Program-made: the position numbers and the translations under genes
Assembly (NCBI RefSeq): GCF_001514115.1
Contig: NZ_KQ948453.1
Location: forward strand, 292,659-356,658
From: Streptomyces olivochromogenes
GTDB lineage: Bacteria; Actinomycetota; Actinomycetes; Streptomycetales; Streptomycetaceae
Length of the DNA stretch: 64,000 nt
Direction of reading: 5' to 3'
In this document: positions 1 through 8,613 of the stretch, in pieces
How the letters are laid out: every line of letters begins with the position of its first letter
Position numbering within the stretch: position 1 is the first letter of the stretch
The notes under the pieces: generated by a model
Database searches by the model: none
What the model was told of the DNA's origin: nothing
Seen by the model: the letters and a program-made list of their open reading frames with translations, nothing else

Positions 1-243
1 GTCCGACGACTGATGTGGGGGCTGCCGCTCGACGAGACAGCGACGGCCGTCGTTGCCGAGCTCATCGGTGCCGCAGCGGGCATGACCGGCGTCGCCCGCC
101 AGATCAAGGCGAAGGCCGTCGATGAGCACGACCGGGAGCTCGCCAACCGCGCCTTCGAGCGGAACATGCCCGCCAAGGGCCACCCGTTCCGTCCGAGCAA
201 CCCCACCTCCCCCGTCTTCGCGGTGAGGCCACCCACCGGGTGA
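1..243 (+). CDS. 3' end of a gene that starts left of the window
   Basis: The frame is open from base 1 to a TGA at 241-243, giving about 80 visible residues, so the true start is outside the window. The visible part is an Ala-rich helical stretch followed by a charged segment and a basic, Pro-rich tail ending RPPTG. I recognise no domain. Its place directly before tail-spike genes suggests a late structural protein of the same phage-like element, but that is inference from position only. Confidence 0.5.
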   Translation, partial: VRRLMWGLPLDETATAVVAELIGAAAGMTGVARQIKAKAVDEHDRELANRAFERNMPAKGHPFRPSNPTSPVFAVRPPTG

Positions 244-316
244 GAGATCGTCCGCGGGCGGAGCTGCCACTCGGCTCAGTCCGCGGATGCGTGGACCACG
301 ACCCACGCACCGCCGT

Positions 317-361
317 TCCCGTCCCGATCCGTTCTCCCTTTCGTCGGGAGTCGGGACGGGA
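317..361 (+). terminator. Long hairpin between the partial gene and the tail-spike gene
   Basis: Perfect 11-bp inverted repeat (TCCCGTCCCGA at 317-327 pairs with 351-361) with a second inner stem (CTCCC 334-338 with GGGAG 346-350). No T tract follows, which is usual for Streptomyces. It may be a terminator for the upstream gene or a leader structure 62 bp before the tail-spike start. Confidence 0.5.
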
Positions 362-423
362 GCGGCACCACCCTTCGCTCAGAGACCCACGGCGACAGCG
401 CCCTCGTAGAGACCAGTGAAGCC

Positions 424-2232
424 ATGCCATATCTCGTCGGATTCAAGACGCCGCAGGACTTCGGCGCGGTCGGCGACGGGGTCACCGATGACACCGCCGC
501 CTTCCAGGCTGCCGTCACCGCCATCGGCAACACGGGCGGTGGCGTCCTCTTCATCCCCGCCGCCACGTACGCGCTCAGCGCTGCGATCAACGTGCCCAAC
601 GAGGTGTCGCTCCTCGGGCAGGGCCAGGGTGCGAGCATCCTCAACCAGACCAGCACGACCGCCAACGTCCTCAGCTACGCGGCAACCAACCTCGGCAACA
701 TCCAGGTTGAGAAGCTTCAGATTCTCGGCCCGGGTTCCGGTACCGGCAAGGGCCTGGTCATGTCCGCCAACGGTGGCGTGAACCCGGTCGTGAGCTGCGC
801 GTTCCGTGACCTGGTCATCGAGAACATGGGTGGCAACGGCGTGGACATCGCCGTCTTGATCACCTCCACGTTCGAGAACGTGGAGGTCGTGACGTGCGGC
901 AACCACGGCTTCCAGCTCAGTGGCGGCGGGACCAGCGTCGCCATGCTGAACTGCTACGCCAACGGATGCGGCAGCCACGGCTACAACCTGGCTCAGATGA
1001 ACTACACGAGTCTTAACGGCTGCGCCGCCGACTCGTGCGTCACGGCGTACTTCCTCGATACCTGCAACAACGTCGGTCTCTACAGTTGCGGCGCCGAGGC
1101 GAACAGTGGCAACGCCTACGTCGTCACCGGCGGCGTCGGCAACAACCTCGTGTCGTGCTTTGTTGCCCAGAACAACGCTATCGGCGCCTACTTCACCGGC
1201 AGCGCGCTCTCAGCCTTCATCACCGGCTTCCGGGAGAACGCCCCCACCGGCAGCGCCACGGCTAGCGTCAAGGTCGACAGCGGCAGCCGCGTCCTGTACG
1301 GCGCGAACACGGTCGTTACCGCGACGAGCCTGGACGTCAACGGCACCAGCCAGGTCAACGGCAACGAGTTCTACTGCGCGGGCAACGGTGGCACCTCGTC
1401 CTTCCAGCTGAACCGCGGCGCCACAAGCAACTTCGCGACCTATCAGCTGCTGACGAACGGCGTTGAGGAATGGGTCGTCGGCGGCTTGATCAACGACGGC
1501 ACCAACGACCTGCACATGCAGGACGCGGTGAACGGCAAGGACGTGTTGATCGCCACCCAAAGCGCGACGAAGCCGAACCTTCAACTGCTCAGCGGCACCA
1601 AGGCTTTCGGCGGTGGCGTGGGTGTGGTCGGCTTGGCCAACGCCAGCACCGTCCCGAGCACCACGATCAGCGGTGGTCTCGCGTTCTACGGCAGTGGAGG
1701 CCAGCTCGCGCAGGCCAACAGCCAGGGCCTTCCGCAGGTGCTGGGCGGCGTGGTCCAGTCCCAGACCTCCACCGTCACCGTGGCGAACACCGTGAGCGCC
1801 ACCGCGCTCACGAGCTTCACGTTCCCGGCAAACGACGTCGCCGCAGGCACGGTCTACCGGCTCACCGGTTACGGCGTGTACTCCACCACCGGTACCCCCA
1901 CGCTTCAGTTCATCCTGTACTGGGGTGGTACCGGCGGCGTTGCCCTGGCCACGATCCCCGCCATCACGACTGCCACGCTCACCAGCGCACCGTTCTGGTA
2001 TGACGCCGAAGTCACGTTCCGCTCCACGACCAGCGCCTTCGGCGCCCTTCGTCTCGAACTGGGCACGTCCACGACCACGGACGCCATCTCAGCGTTCGTC
2101 AACACGCCCAGCGCGTCCACGACGATCGTGTCGAACGTCACCAAGTCCCTCGTGGTCGGTGTCACGTGGGGCACCGCCAGCGCCTCAAACACCATCAGCC
2201 TGCTCGGCGGTCACGTGGAACGCATCGCGTAA
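424..2232 (+). CDS. Phage tail spike, pectate-lyase-like beta-helix
   Basis: A 602-residue protein. Residues about 8-60 carry the hallmark FGAVGDGVTDDTAAFQAAV of the Pectate_lyase_3 / GH28-related family that opens right-handed beta-helix tail spikes. Residues about 60-270 contain Gly/Asn-rich rungs typical of a beta-helix. The C-terminal third (about 440-602) is Thr/Ser/Ala-rich beta sandwich ending GGHVERIA, as in phage appendages that trimerise through the C terminus. Likely role: adsorption to, and depolymerisation of, host surface glycans. The start ATG follows only a weak purine run. The next gene begins 45 bp downstream, and the three tail genes probably form one late operon. Function is inferred from fold and context; catalytic residues cannot be assigned by eye. 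Confidence 0.8.
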   Translation: MPYLVGFKTPQDFGAVGDGVTDDTAAFQAAVTAIGNTGGGVLFIPAATYALSAAINVPNEVSLLGQGQGASILNQTSTTANVLSYAATNLGNIQVEKLQILGPGSGTGKGLVMSANGGVNPVVSCAFRDLVIENMGGNGVDIAVLITSTFENVEVVTCGNHGFQLSGGGTSVAMLNCYANGCGSHGYNLAQMNYTSLNGCAADSCVTAYFLDTCNNVGLYSCGAEANSGNAYVVTGGVGNNLVSCFVAQNNAIGAYFTGSALSAFITGFRENAPTGSATASVKVDSGSRVLYGANTVVTATSLDVNGTSQVNGNEFYCAGNGGTSSFQLNRGATSNFATYQLLTNGVEEWVVGGLINDGTNDLHMQDAVNGKDVLIATQSATKPNLQLLSGTKAFGGGVGVVGLANASTVPSTTISGGLAFYGSGGQLAQANSQGLPQVLGGVVQSQTSTVTVANTVSATALTSFTFPANDVAAGTVYRLTGYGVYSTTGTPTLQFILYWGGTGGVALATIPAITTATLTSAPFWYDAEVTFRSTTSAFGALRLELGTSTTTDAISAFVNTPSASTTIVSNVTKSLVVGVTWGTASASNTISLLGGHVERIA

Positions 2233-2276
2233 CCCGCACCACCCGAGGCTGGCCTCATCCCTCTGGGAGATCACCG

Positions 2277-2720
2277 ATGACTACCCCCGCCACCTACCGG
2301 GATCGCCTGGCCGGCCACCTGGCCCAGGTCGAGAGCTGGATCCTGGGCGCCGAGTTCGATGTTCAGGAGTTTGAGAGGCAGATCACCGAGGCCGGTCAGC
2401 ACCTGGCCAACGCCACTCGTCAGTTCGAGGCTGCCACGGCGAACGTGCACACCCTCCTCAGTGACGGCCCCGACTCCGTGACGTTCCGCAGTGACGTGGA
2501 TCGCCAGGTCGCCACCCTCCTGGCGACGATCCAGCTGCGCACCACCAAGACCAACCTCCGCACGTGCCAGCAGGCCCTTGAGACGCTCAAGGCAAAGCAG
2601 GCGAACGCCGGGGCAACCCTGCCGCAGGCGCAGGCGCTCAAGCGGCGGATCGAGCTCGCGATGCAAGCGGACGAACTGCCATCCATTGCCGATGAGCTCG
2701 AAGCGCTGCTGGAGGACTGA
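2277..2720 (+). CDS. Small helical phage structural protein
   Basis: A 147-residue acidic protein, almost entirely predicted helix, with heptad-like spacing in residues about 20-75 and 85-140 (VESWILGAEFDVQEFERQI; LELAMQADELP-like end). I chose the ATG at 2277 because GGGAGA lies 8 bp upstream; an upstream in-frame start at 2166 would overlap the tail-spike gene. Its TGA overlaps the next ATG (TGATG), showing translational coupling to the kelch-type tail protein. It could be a chaperone or an attachment protein for the neighbouring appendages. Family not recognised. Confidence 0.7.
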   Translation: MTTPATYRDRLAGHLAQVESWILGAEFDVQEFERQITEAGQHLANATRQFEAATANVHTLLSDGPDSVTFRSDVDRQVATLLATIQLRTTKTNLRTCQQALETLKAKQANAGATLPQAQALKRRIELAMQADELPSIADELEALLED

Positions 2721-5026
2721 TGACGTTCAATACCCCCGCCAGCGCGGCTGAGAACGGCCTCCCGGGCAACCTCGACGCCATCAACCACGCCAGCCAGCTG
2801 AACCAGTTCCTGGGCACTCCCCACGTCAACGTGATCTACCACGGCACTGAGATCGTCACTGCCGATCCCGTCTTCTCCTCCTGGACCGGTGACAGCACGC
2901 CGAACGAGTACACCCAGCCGTTCACGATGCCGATCGGCCACACCAGCATCGGCCGCGTGACGGTTCCCGTCCGGCCGGTTGGCGCCGGGGCCGACCTGTT
3001 CGTCGCGCTGTACCCGGATGACGGCAGTGGCAACCCGAAGACCAGTAGCCCACTCGCCTCAACGGTCGTGCCAGCCTCCTGGATCACCGACCTCGCGGGC
3101 GAGACAACCGTGAACGGCGGCTCCCCGAACGCGACCGCGCTCTTCAACAACATCCAGAACGACAACCTCACCCTGGTGCCCTGGAGCACGCCCCTGGTCA
3201 CCAGCAGCAGCGAGCTGAACTCGGCGACGACCGTTCCGAGCGGCAACTACATCATCCTCGCTGGCGGCGGTGACCTTTCCGGCAACAGCCTCACCGACGT
3301 CGTCCTGGTCTTCTACGACGGTGACGTGCCCACGGCGGTACCCGCCACGCGTCTCCCCGTCGGTCTCTACCACGCGGCCCTGGCGGCAACCAGCAGCACG
3401 GTCGCCATCATCGGTGGCTCCACGTCGGTGGGCTCCGGCTTCGTCTCCACCACGTACACGGCGTCCTGGGACCCGAACACCGGTGCCCTCGGCGCCTGGA
3501 GCCAGCAGGCGTCGCTTCCCGTCGCCCTCAGGGAGGCGAGCTCCTGGGGCCACACCAACAGTGCTGGCGCCGAGATGATCTACGTCGCCGGTGGCACGAC
3601 GAACACCGGCATGACCGCGGTGAACACGGTCTACTACACGCCGGTCTCAAACGGACAGCTCACCGGTTGGGTGGCCGCCCCGTCGTTGCCCACCGCGGTC
3701 TTCTGGCCCGTTCTCTTCGCGGTCAACGACTGGCTGTTCTGCGCGGGTGGCCTCGTGAGCGGTGGCGCGTCTGCCACAAACGCCTCGTTCTACGCCAAGA
3801 TCAATGACGACGGCAGCATCGGCAGTTGGCTTCCCACGAACAACAAGATGCGACAGGCTGTGGGCAGCTTCACGGCGTACGCCACGACCGGCAACGGCGC
3901 CATCGTGGCTGGCGGTCTCACCGACCAGACGGGCCCGACGTTCGTCAACGGCATCCAGACGCTGACCGTCTACGAGAACGGCCCCGGCGAGTGGCAGATC
4001 AGTGCAGACGTTGGTGGCGGGTTCGACCTCGCAACTCTCGTCGTCACCACCGAGGACACCAGCGACTACGTCCTCTTCCTGCTTGGCAACCTGGGTGGCG
4101 TGGAGTCGTACGTCACGATCCCCGAGTACAACGTGCCCACGATGTCGGTGCCGCTCAGCGTCAGCGGGCTGACCGCTGGCAGCACCTACCACGTGTTCAT
4201 GCGGCAGACGAACCAGCCCGGTCCCGGTAACGACCCGACCAGCTACCTGGAGTTCCTCAAGGGCTCAGCCGGTCTGCCGAGCCCCTTCAAGTCCCGCTCC
4301 CGCTACGGCTCCGGCGCCTGGACCGCCGACACGTTTTCCCTCAACGTCAGCGTCTACGACCAGACCGCTGGTGGCAACTTCCTGCACTTCTGGCAGGACC
4401 CGAGCAGCTCCAACCTCGCGGCGGCGACCTCCACGTTCGCCTGGAGCTGGCAGGGCCAACTGCTCGGGTGTCTGGAGGCGATCCTCTTCCCGAACGACCC
4501 GCTGAACTCGAACCCGACGTTCGTCAGTGGCACCTCACCGTGGACGGCGACGAACTGCACGCTCACGCAGTCGAACGCCCAGGTTCACGGCGGCTTCACT
4601 GAGTCGGGGCTCATCACCCCGAACGGCACCTCAGCCACCGTCTACGCCTCGTCGGAGCTGATGAGCGTCACCCCTGGTCACTGGTATCAGGCTCAGGGCT
4701 GGCTCTACTCGCCGCCCGGCTGGTCGAACGTCTCACTCAGCGTGAACTGGTTCGACGCCAGCCAGACTTACCTTGCCACGTCGAGCAACACCGTCTCACT
4801 GGCGGCGGCCACCTGGACCCAGCAGGTGAACAACTTCCAGGCACCGAACGGAGCCGCGTACGCGACGCTGGTGCCGACCGAGGATGGAACCCCGAGCGCC
4901 GCGACGACGCTCTTCCTGTCGAACCTCACGCTCGCCAACGCCGACCCGAGCGCGCTCGCCAGCGTCGCGCAGCTGAACCGCGACAACCCCACCTGGCCGC
5001 CCACGGGTCTCACGCAGTTGGACTGA
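2720..5026 (+). CDS. Large phage tail/receptor-binding protein with kelch-like propeller and C-terminal CBM-like domain
   Basis: A 768-residue protein. Residues about 55-115 resemble a beta-sandwich carbohydrate-binding module (VTVPVRPVGAGADLFVALYP). Residues about 170-410 contain five kelch-like blades, each with a hydrophobic-GG pair and a following Trp, for example IILAGGGD, VAIIGGST, MIYVAGGT, LFCAGGLV and AIVAGGLT. Residues about 590-760 look like a CBM4/9-type jelly roll (NPTFVSGTSPWT, LMSVTPGHWYQAQGWLYSP). The architecture suggests a glycan-recognising fibre or tip protein. Start is fixed by TGATG overlap with the gene before. A perfect hairpin ends the unit downstream. No signal peptide is present, consistent with a virion protein. 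Confidence 0.75.
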   Translation: MTFNTPASAAENGLPGNLDAINHASQLNQFLGTPHVNVIYHGTEIVTADPVFSSWTGDSTPNEYTQPFTMPIGHTSIGRVTVPVRPVGAGADLFVALYPDDGSGNPKTSSPLASTVVPASWITDLAGETTVNGGSPNATALFNNIQNDNLTLVPWSTPLVTSSSELNSATTVPSGNYIILAGGGDLSGNSLTDVVLVFYDGDVPTAVPATRLPVGLYHAALAATSSTVAIIGGSTSVGSGFVSTTYTASWDPNTGALGAWSQQASLPVALREASSWGHTNSAGAEMIYVAGGTTNTGMTAVNTVYYTPVSNGQLTGWVAAPSLPTAVFWPVLFAVNDWLFCAGGLVSGGASATNASFYAKINDDGSIGSWLPTNNKMRQAVGSFTAYATTGNGAIVAGGLTDQTGPTFVNGIQTLTVYENGPGEWQISADVGGGFDLATLVVTTEDTSDYVLFLLGNLGGVESYVTIPEYNVPTMSVPLSVSGLTAGSTYHVFMRQTNQPGPGNDPTSYLEFLKGSAGLPSPFKSRSRYGSGAWTADTFSLNVSVYDQTAGGNFLHFWQDPSSSNLAAATSTFAWSWQGQLLGCLEAILFPNDPLNSNPTFVSGTSPWTATNCTLTQSNAQVHGGFTESGLITPNGTSATVYASSELMSVTPGHWYQAQGWLYSPPGWSNVSLSVNWFDASQTYLATSSNTVSLAAATWTQQVNNFQAPNGAAYATLVPTEDGTPSAATTLFLSNLTLANADPSALASVAQLNRDNPTWPPTGLTQLD

Positions 5027-5054
5027 CGACCGGTCAAGCCCTCTCAGCCCCATC

Positions 5055-5079
5055 TCAGGCCCGCTTCCGGCGGGCCTGA
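5055..5079 (+). terminator. Terminator of the tail operon
   Basis: Perfect 10-bp stem TCAGGCCCGC / GCGGGCCTGA with loop TTCCG, 28 bp after the stop of the kelch-type tail gene. It probably ends the late operon and separates it from the accessory block. Confidence 0.8.
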
Positions 5080-5271
5080 CTGGTTCCCAGGTTGAGCCCG
5101 GCCACAGCCGCTCGCTGTCACTCAACCCCGTTCTCGGGCTGTCCCCGGGCTAGGCCGGCCAAGCGTCCGACGCGCGGCAAGTCCAGGTGACGACGTTCGT
5201 CTGAAAGCGCCTATGGATGTTGTCGGTTAAACCGGGTGTCTTGAGGCATCTGGGACTGCGATGCTCTGTGG

Positions 5272-6540
5272 ATGCATCCGCTGTTTCACGTGCCTTCCAC
5301 TGAGGTCACCCTGGACCTCGTCCAGGACTTCATCAACCTAAAGATCCGGGAAAGCCTCACGGTCGAGTACAAGCGCGCCGGTGACAAACCGATCGAAGCT
5401 GTAGCCGCGCTCGCGAACACGTACGGTGGCCTGCTTTTCGTGGGCGTCGACGAGGGGGAAAAGGGCGTGCCCTCCGAGATCAGGGGCGTGCCTCTCGGCG
5501 AGAAGGAAAAGCTGGTTAACCAGATGGGTACGGGCTTCGACCCGCCGTGGTCACCCGAGGTGATCGAGGTGCCCTGCAACGAGCAGGGTGACAAGGTCGT
5601 CCTGGTCGTCCGCATCGACCGGGCAACCGTCCCGCGGCCCATCGTCCTCAACGGCTCGATCTTCGTGCGGCTGGACGCCCGCAACGAGAAGGCGAACCGG
5701 CAGATGATGCGGATGCTGCTGGATGACCCGAACTCGCAGCCTGAGCCCCGGCCATCGACGGCCATGCGGGGCCTCAACAGCCACGAGTCCCCGTTCCGAC
5801 ACGACGCCAATGACCCTGACGTCGTCCTGCGAGCCGTGAGCGTGATGAAGCTGTGGAAGGGGGAGGAGCGTACGCGGTTCCCAAGCGGGCTGGCGGCGGG
5901 GGTCATCCAGGCCTTGCACGGGACACGCGCGCACCCGTTGCTGAGCCGCTTGGGGCTCGACCTGGTGGGTGGCGGGCAGGTCGTCACGACGCCGTGGCAG
6001 CTTGTGGACGCCACGAGCCGACGGCTGCGGCTACGAATGTCCACCTGCGGCACGGACGGGTCCGCTCCCTCGCGCCCAGGCGCGCAGATGATCTGCACGG
6101 TCTCCCTGGCCGGTGGTGAGCCAGCTTCCGAGCTTGAGGTGTTGTTTGACACCGCCGTGTGGCTTCTCGACGGTATCCCTCTGGGGCTGGACTACTTCCT
6201 CCAGGTGTTCTACGACAGCGTTCCGATCGTGGCGAACATGCTCCTGCCGCTCGTCGCCGAGGCGACAGTCGGCCTCAAGGCGATGCCGACCCCGGTTACT
6301 GAGATCCACGCCGCAGCGGGGGACATACCCAACGAGTATGGCGATCCGACTGACTCCAGCTTGGAGGACGTCGTGTCGATGACCTCGCTGGGCCAGAGGG
6401 TCGGAGGGCGGTCTATCAGTCAGGGTGGTGAGGTGCTGTTGCGCAGCTTGGTGGACCCGCCGCGGTGGGATGAAGCCGTGCGGGAGGCGCTGGTCACGAT
6501 GGCGATGGACTGGGGGTTCCCGGAACCCAAGTTCCCCTGA
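5272..6540 (+). CDS. AlbA_2 (Schlafen-type) domain protein
   Basis: A 422-residue protein. Residues about 25-140 form a clear AlbA_2 domain: ESLTVEYKRAG, then AVAALANTYGGLLFVGVDEG, then the VVLVVRI and GSIFVRLDARNEKA strands typical of Schlafen/AlbA_2 proteins that bind nucleic acids or nucleotides. The remaining 280 residues are of no family I recognise and lack an obvious helicase or GTPase motif. The gene stands alone between the tail terminator and the small accessory genes, with its own upstream spacer of 245 bp and no strong ribosome site. AlbA_2 proteins occur in phage accessory loci and defence islands, so a role in superinfection exclusion or host control is plausible but unproven. 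Confidence 0.75.
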   Translation: MHPLFHVPSTEVTLDLVQDFINLKIRESLTVEYKRAGDKPIEAVAALANTYGGLLFVGVDEGEKGVPSEIRGVPLGEKEKLVNQMGTGFDPPWSPEVIEVPCNEQGDKVVLVVRIDRATVPRPIVLNGSIFVRLDARNEKANRQMMRMLLDDPNSQPEPRPSTAMRGLNSHESPFRHDANDPDVVLRAVSVMKLWKGEERTRFPSGLAAGVIQALHGTRAHPLLSRLGLDLVGGGQVVTTPWQLVDATSRRLRLRMSTCGTDGSAPSRPGAQMICTVSLAGGEPASELEVLFDTAVWLLDGIPLGLDYFLQVFYDSVPIVANMLLPLVAEATVGLKAMPTPVTEIHAAAGDIPNEYGDPTDSSLEDVVSMTSLGQRVGGRSISQGGEVLLRSLVDPPRWDEAVREALVTMAMDWGFPEPKFP

Positions 6541-6840
6541 CCGCGTTTTCGCGACCCGAGCTTGAGGGAGTGCGCGGCTGGCCGGCCCCAGGACCAGGGG
6601 TCGGCCTTCCCCTGTCTGCGGGGTCGAGCGCCCGTCTGAGGCCCTTGACCGGCTGCGCCCTGGTCGCGGTCCCAGGACCGCTCGCCCGGCCCGAGACGGG
6701 CTTGAGTGACCTTCGGGAGCGATCAGGTCACCGCACCACGTCACCGACGATGCGTGACTGATGAGCCACGTCACGGTGACGGTTCGTGATGACTCGTCAC
6801 CGGCTGTACATGCGGTGAGCAATTGGGTTCAATTAGTCGC
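6541..6840. other. Non-coding spacer upstream of the accessory operon
   Basis: A 300-bp stretch with no convincing gene. The first half has imperfect GC-rich dyads (around 6575-6605) that may terminate the AlbA_2 gene. The second half is dominated by repeated GTCAC boxes, described separately, just before the next start. Confidence 0.6.
6727..6802. promoter_or_regulatory. Cluster of GTCAC boxes, candidate operator
   Basis: Four GTCACC/GTCACG boxes begin at 6727, 6740, 6770 and 6796. The third is one arm of a perfect 13-bp dyad CGTCAC-G-GTGACG (6769-6781), and it pairs again with CGTCACC at 6795-6801. CCACGTCAC occurs twice exactly 30 bp apart (6736, 6766). They lie 40-115 bp before the start of the small accessory gene and look like a multi-site repressor or activator region. 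Confidence 0.5.
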
Positions 6841-7137
6841 ATGAGCACAGAAGATGAGCGGAACCAGGGTGAGTTGGGTGATTCCGCTCACGATGCCCGA
6901 GGTTCAAGCCGAGCACGGTCCGTTGAGGCCACGTGGCGGGACTCGGAGGTGCGCGAGCGCCGCCAGTCGGCCATGCGCGCCAGCAGCCGCAACCCGGAGA
7001 CGGTGGAGCGCCGTTCGGCGGGACAGCGAGAGAAGTGGCGCCTGGCCAGGGAGCGTCTCGTCACGTGCTTCGTCTGTGGGCGTGGTCCGGAGAATGACGA
7101 CGTTCGCGTCCAGGGCATAGACGGTGAGGTCTCGTGA
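6841..7137 (+). CDS. Small Arg-rich protein with a CxxC motif
   Basis: A 98-residue protein, strongly Arg/Glu/Ser-rich over residues 1-75, then TCFVCGRGP near the C terminus, a lone CxxC that could bind metal with partners elsewhere. ATG 6841 is preferred over the TTG 18 bp upstream, but neither has a good ribosome site, so the mRNA may be leaderless or poorly translated. The TGA at 7135-7137 overlaps the ATG of the peptidase gene (TGATG), so the two are co-translated. The family is not recognised; a nucleic-acid-binding role is suggested only by composition. Confidence 0.55.
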   Translation: MSTEDERNQGELGDSAHDARGSSRARSVEATWRDSEVRERRQSAMRASSRNPETVERRSAGQREKWRLARERLVTCFVCGRGPENDDVRVQGIDGEVS

Positions 7138-7775
7138 TGGCCTCAGCGCACGCGAAGCCCAGGGGGCGGTGGAGGCGTCGCGTCGTCGCCTGCGTGACCG
7201 TCGCAGTCGTCTCGCTGTCTGTGGTGTCCGCGAGTGCGGCGGTCAGCAATCACGCCGCACAGCCACGACCCGTTGAGGACGAGTGGCACTACGTCTCCCA
7301 CCCCGACCTGACCCAGAGCCTGCCGTACAACTGCATCCCCACGTCCGCGTCGATGGCGCTGGCCACCCTGGGCGTGCACCTGACGCCCACCGAGCTCGGT
7401 CGGCAGATGCGCATCATCCCCAACTGGGGTGTCAGCGGCGACCACTTGATGCGGGTCTTCAACGAGGTGCAGCCGAGCGGGCGAGAGCTCACGTACGAGG
7501 TGGTGACCAGCGGCAGGCAGGTCGAGGCCGACCTGTCGGTTGACCTGCTCCACCACGTGGCGGTTCCGGCGCTCGTCATCGCAGCCGGTCTTCCCTGGCA
7601 GGGCGGCGAGATCACCGGTCACGCGGTCGTCGTCGACGGCATGAACCCAGCGCGCCACCTGGTCAGGGTCTTCGACCCAGCACCGCGCAACGGTGGAGAG
7701 CACGTTCTCACGAGTGAGCAGCTGCTGAACGCGCTCCAGATGGAGTCGGGCGTCCGGCACCTGCTCGTCGACTAG
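7137..7775 (+). CDS. Secreted C39-like cysteine peptidase
   Basis: A 212-residue protein. Residues 1-36 are a signal peptide with a very basic n-region (RGRWRRR) and a hydrophobic core (VVACVTVAVVSLSVV). The mature part has the papain-like C39 signature YNCIPTSASMALATLG with the candidate catalytic Cys at about residue 63, and GHAVVVDG with the candidate His at about residue 160, followed by an Asp (VFDPAP). This matches the Peptidase_C39_2 type, not bacteriocin ABC peptidases, since no transporter domain follows. The start ATG overlaps the previous stop; a GTG 3 bp upstream is an alternative. In a phage-derived block it might act on the cell wall or on host surface proteins; substrate unknown. 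Confidence 0.75.
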   Translation: MASAHAKPRGRWRRRVVACVTVAVVSLSVVSASAAVSNHAAQPRPVEDEWHYVSHPDLTQSLPYNCIPTSASMALATLGVHLTPTELGRQMRIIPNWGVSGDHLMRVFNEVQPSGRELTYEVVTSGRQVEADLSVDLLHHVAVPALVIAAGLPWQGGEITGHAVVVDGMNPARHLVRVFDPAPRNGGEHVLTSEQLLNALQMESGVRHLLVD

Positions 7776-7783
7776 GGGTTGTC

Positions 7784-7972
7784 ATGGACCTGATCGAAAC
7801 AAGTGACCTGAAGCTGAGGCTGCTCGCCCGCGAGGTCATGGCCATGCGCCTGGGCCTCGCACCGGAGGCCGCGCTGAGCGTCACCAGGGCGGCCGCCAGC
7901 CGCCTGGAGGCGGACGCGCAGGCTGGCCGGCCGCTGACCGCGCTCAAGGCCGCCGTGCTGGACGAGGTGTAG
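7784..7972 (+). CDS. 5' half of a gene interrupted by TAG
   Basis: A 62-residue helical product starting MDLIETSDLKLRLL and ending LKAAVLDEV at a TAG (7970-7972). The frame continues past the TAG without another stop to 8422, with coding-like third-position use in the seven linking codons. It most likely is the front of one 212-residue protein cut by an amber codon, but could be a genuine small protein. The start is 9 bp after the peptidase gene, so the two are probably co-transcribed. Family not recognised. Confidence 0.5.
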   Translation: MDLIETSDLKLRLLAREVMAMRLGLAPEAALSVTRAAASRLEADAQAGRPLTALKAAVLDEV

Positions 7973-7993
7973 CAACGGCAGGCCGCGTGCGCG

Positions 7994-8422
7994 GTGGAGG
8001 TCGCCGACACCCTCCAACCCGGCGACGGCTGGGATGAGTTCACGGCCAGGCTGCGGCCCGCGTATGAGCGGGTGGTGGGCTACGTCCCGTCACCGGAGGC
8101 GATGCCACGGCTCATGCACCGCCTCGTCCGAGAGGGCGTCCTCGTGGTGGCAGACGACGGGGACTGGAACGTCTCGCCCAGGGCGCGGAAGGCTGCCAGC
8201 GCACTGCCATCAGCTGCCAGGGGGAGCAAGGCAGCGGTGCCAGGCCAGCCGACGGTCTCAGAGGCCGCGAGGCGGGCCCTCGTTGAGGCCGACCTGCTGG
8301 CCCACCCCGACGACACCGTGGCAGCCCGTGCCAGGCGCCTGGGCGCGCAGATGGGGCTGAAGGACCGCGCTGCCAGGGGGCGGATCAGTGCCATAGTCAG
8401 TGCCTTGCGGACTGCCACGTAG
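7994..8422 (+). CDS. 3' half of the TAG-interrupted gene, winged-helix-like
   Basis: The frame is the same as 7784-7972. If it restarts, GTG 7994 gives 142 residues, but no ribosome site precedes it. Residues about 20-75 read like a small winged helix (AYERVVGYVPSPEAMPRLM, then LVREGVLVVADDGDWNVSP). The C-terminal 60 residues form a second helical, Ala/Arg-rich segment (AARARRLGAQMGLKDRAARG). A DNA-binding role is possible. Whether it is expressed depends on readthrough, restart, or a correction of the TAG. Confidence 0.5.
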   Translation: MEVADTLQPGDGWDEFTARLRPAYERVVGYVPSPEAMPRLMHRLVREGVLVVADDGDWNVSPRARKAASALPSAARGSKAAVPGQPTVSEAARRALVEADLLAHPDDTVAARARRLGAQMGLKDRAARGRISAIVSALRTAT

Positions 8423-8613
8423 GTAGCTGTTGTGCTACCGATCTTGGGGTCTGCCGGTCGATGGGAGTCCCGTCCGGGTGGTCGCGGAGACGGCGCATAC
8501 GAGCAGGGGTTGCTGATCCGTTCGTTGACGGGGTTCCCGGACCGCCCGGCTGCGAACCGGGTAAGCAACAATGCCGCTGTCGACGCAATGAGCGGGCGCC
8601 CCGAGGAGCAGCA

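Noticed and set aside
8440..8610. tRNA-like sequence before the two-TM protein (possible att site)
   Set aside because: No acceptor stem, anticodon arm or T-arm consensus could be aligned; only scattered GGTTC-like pieces.
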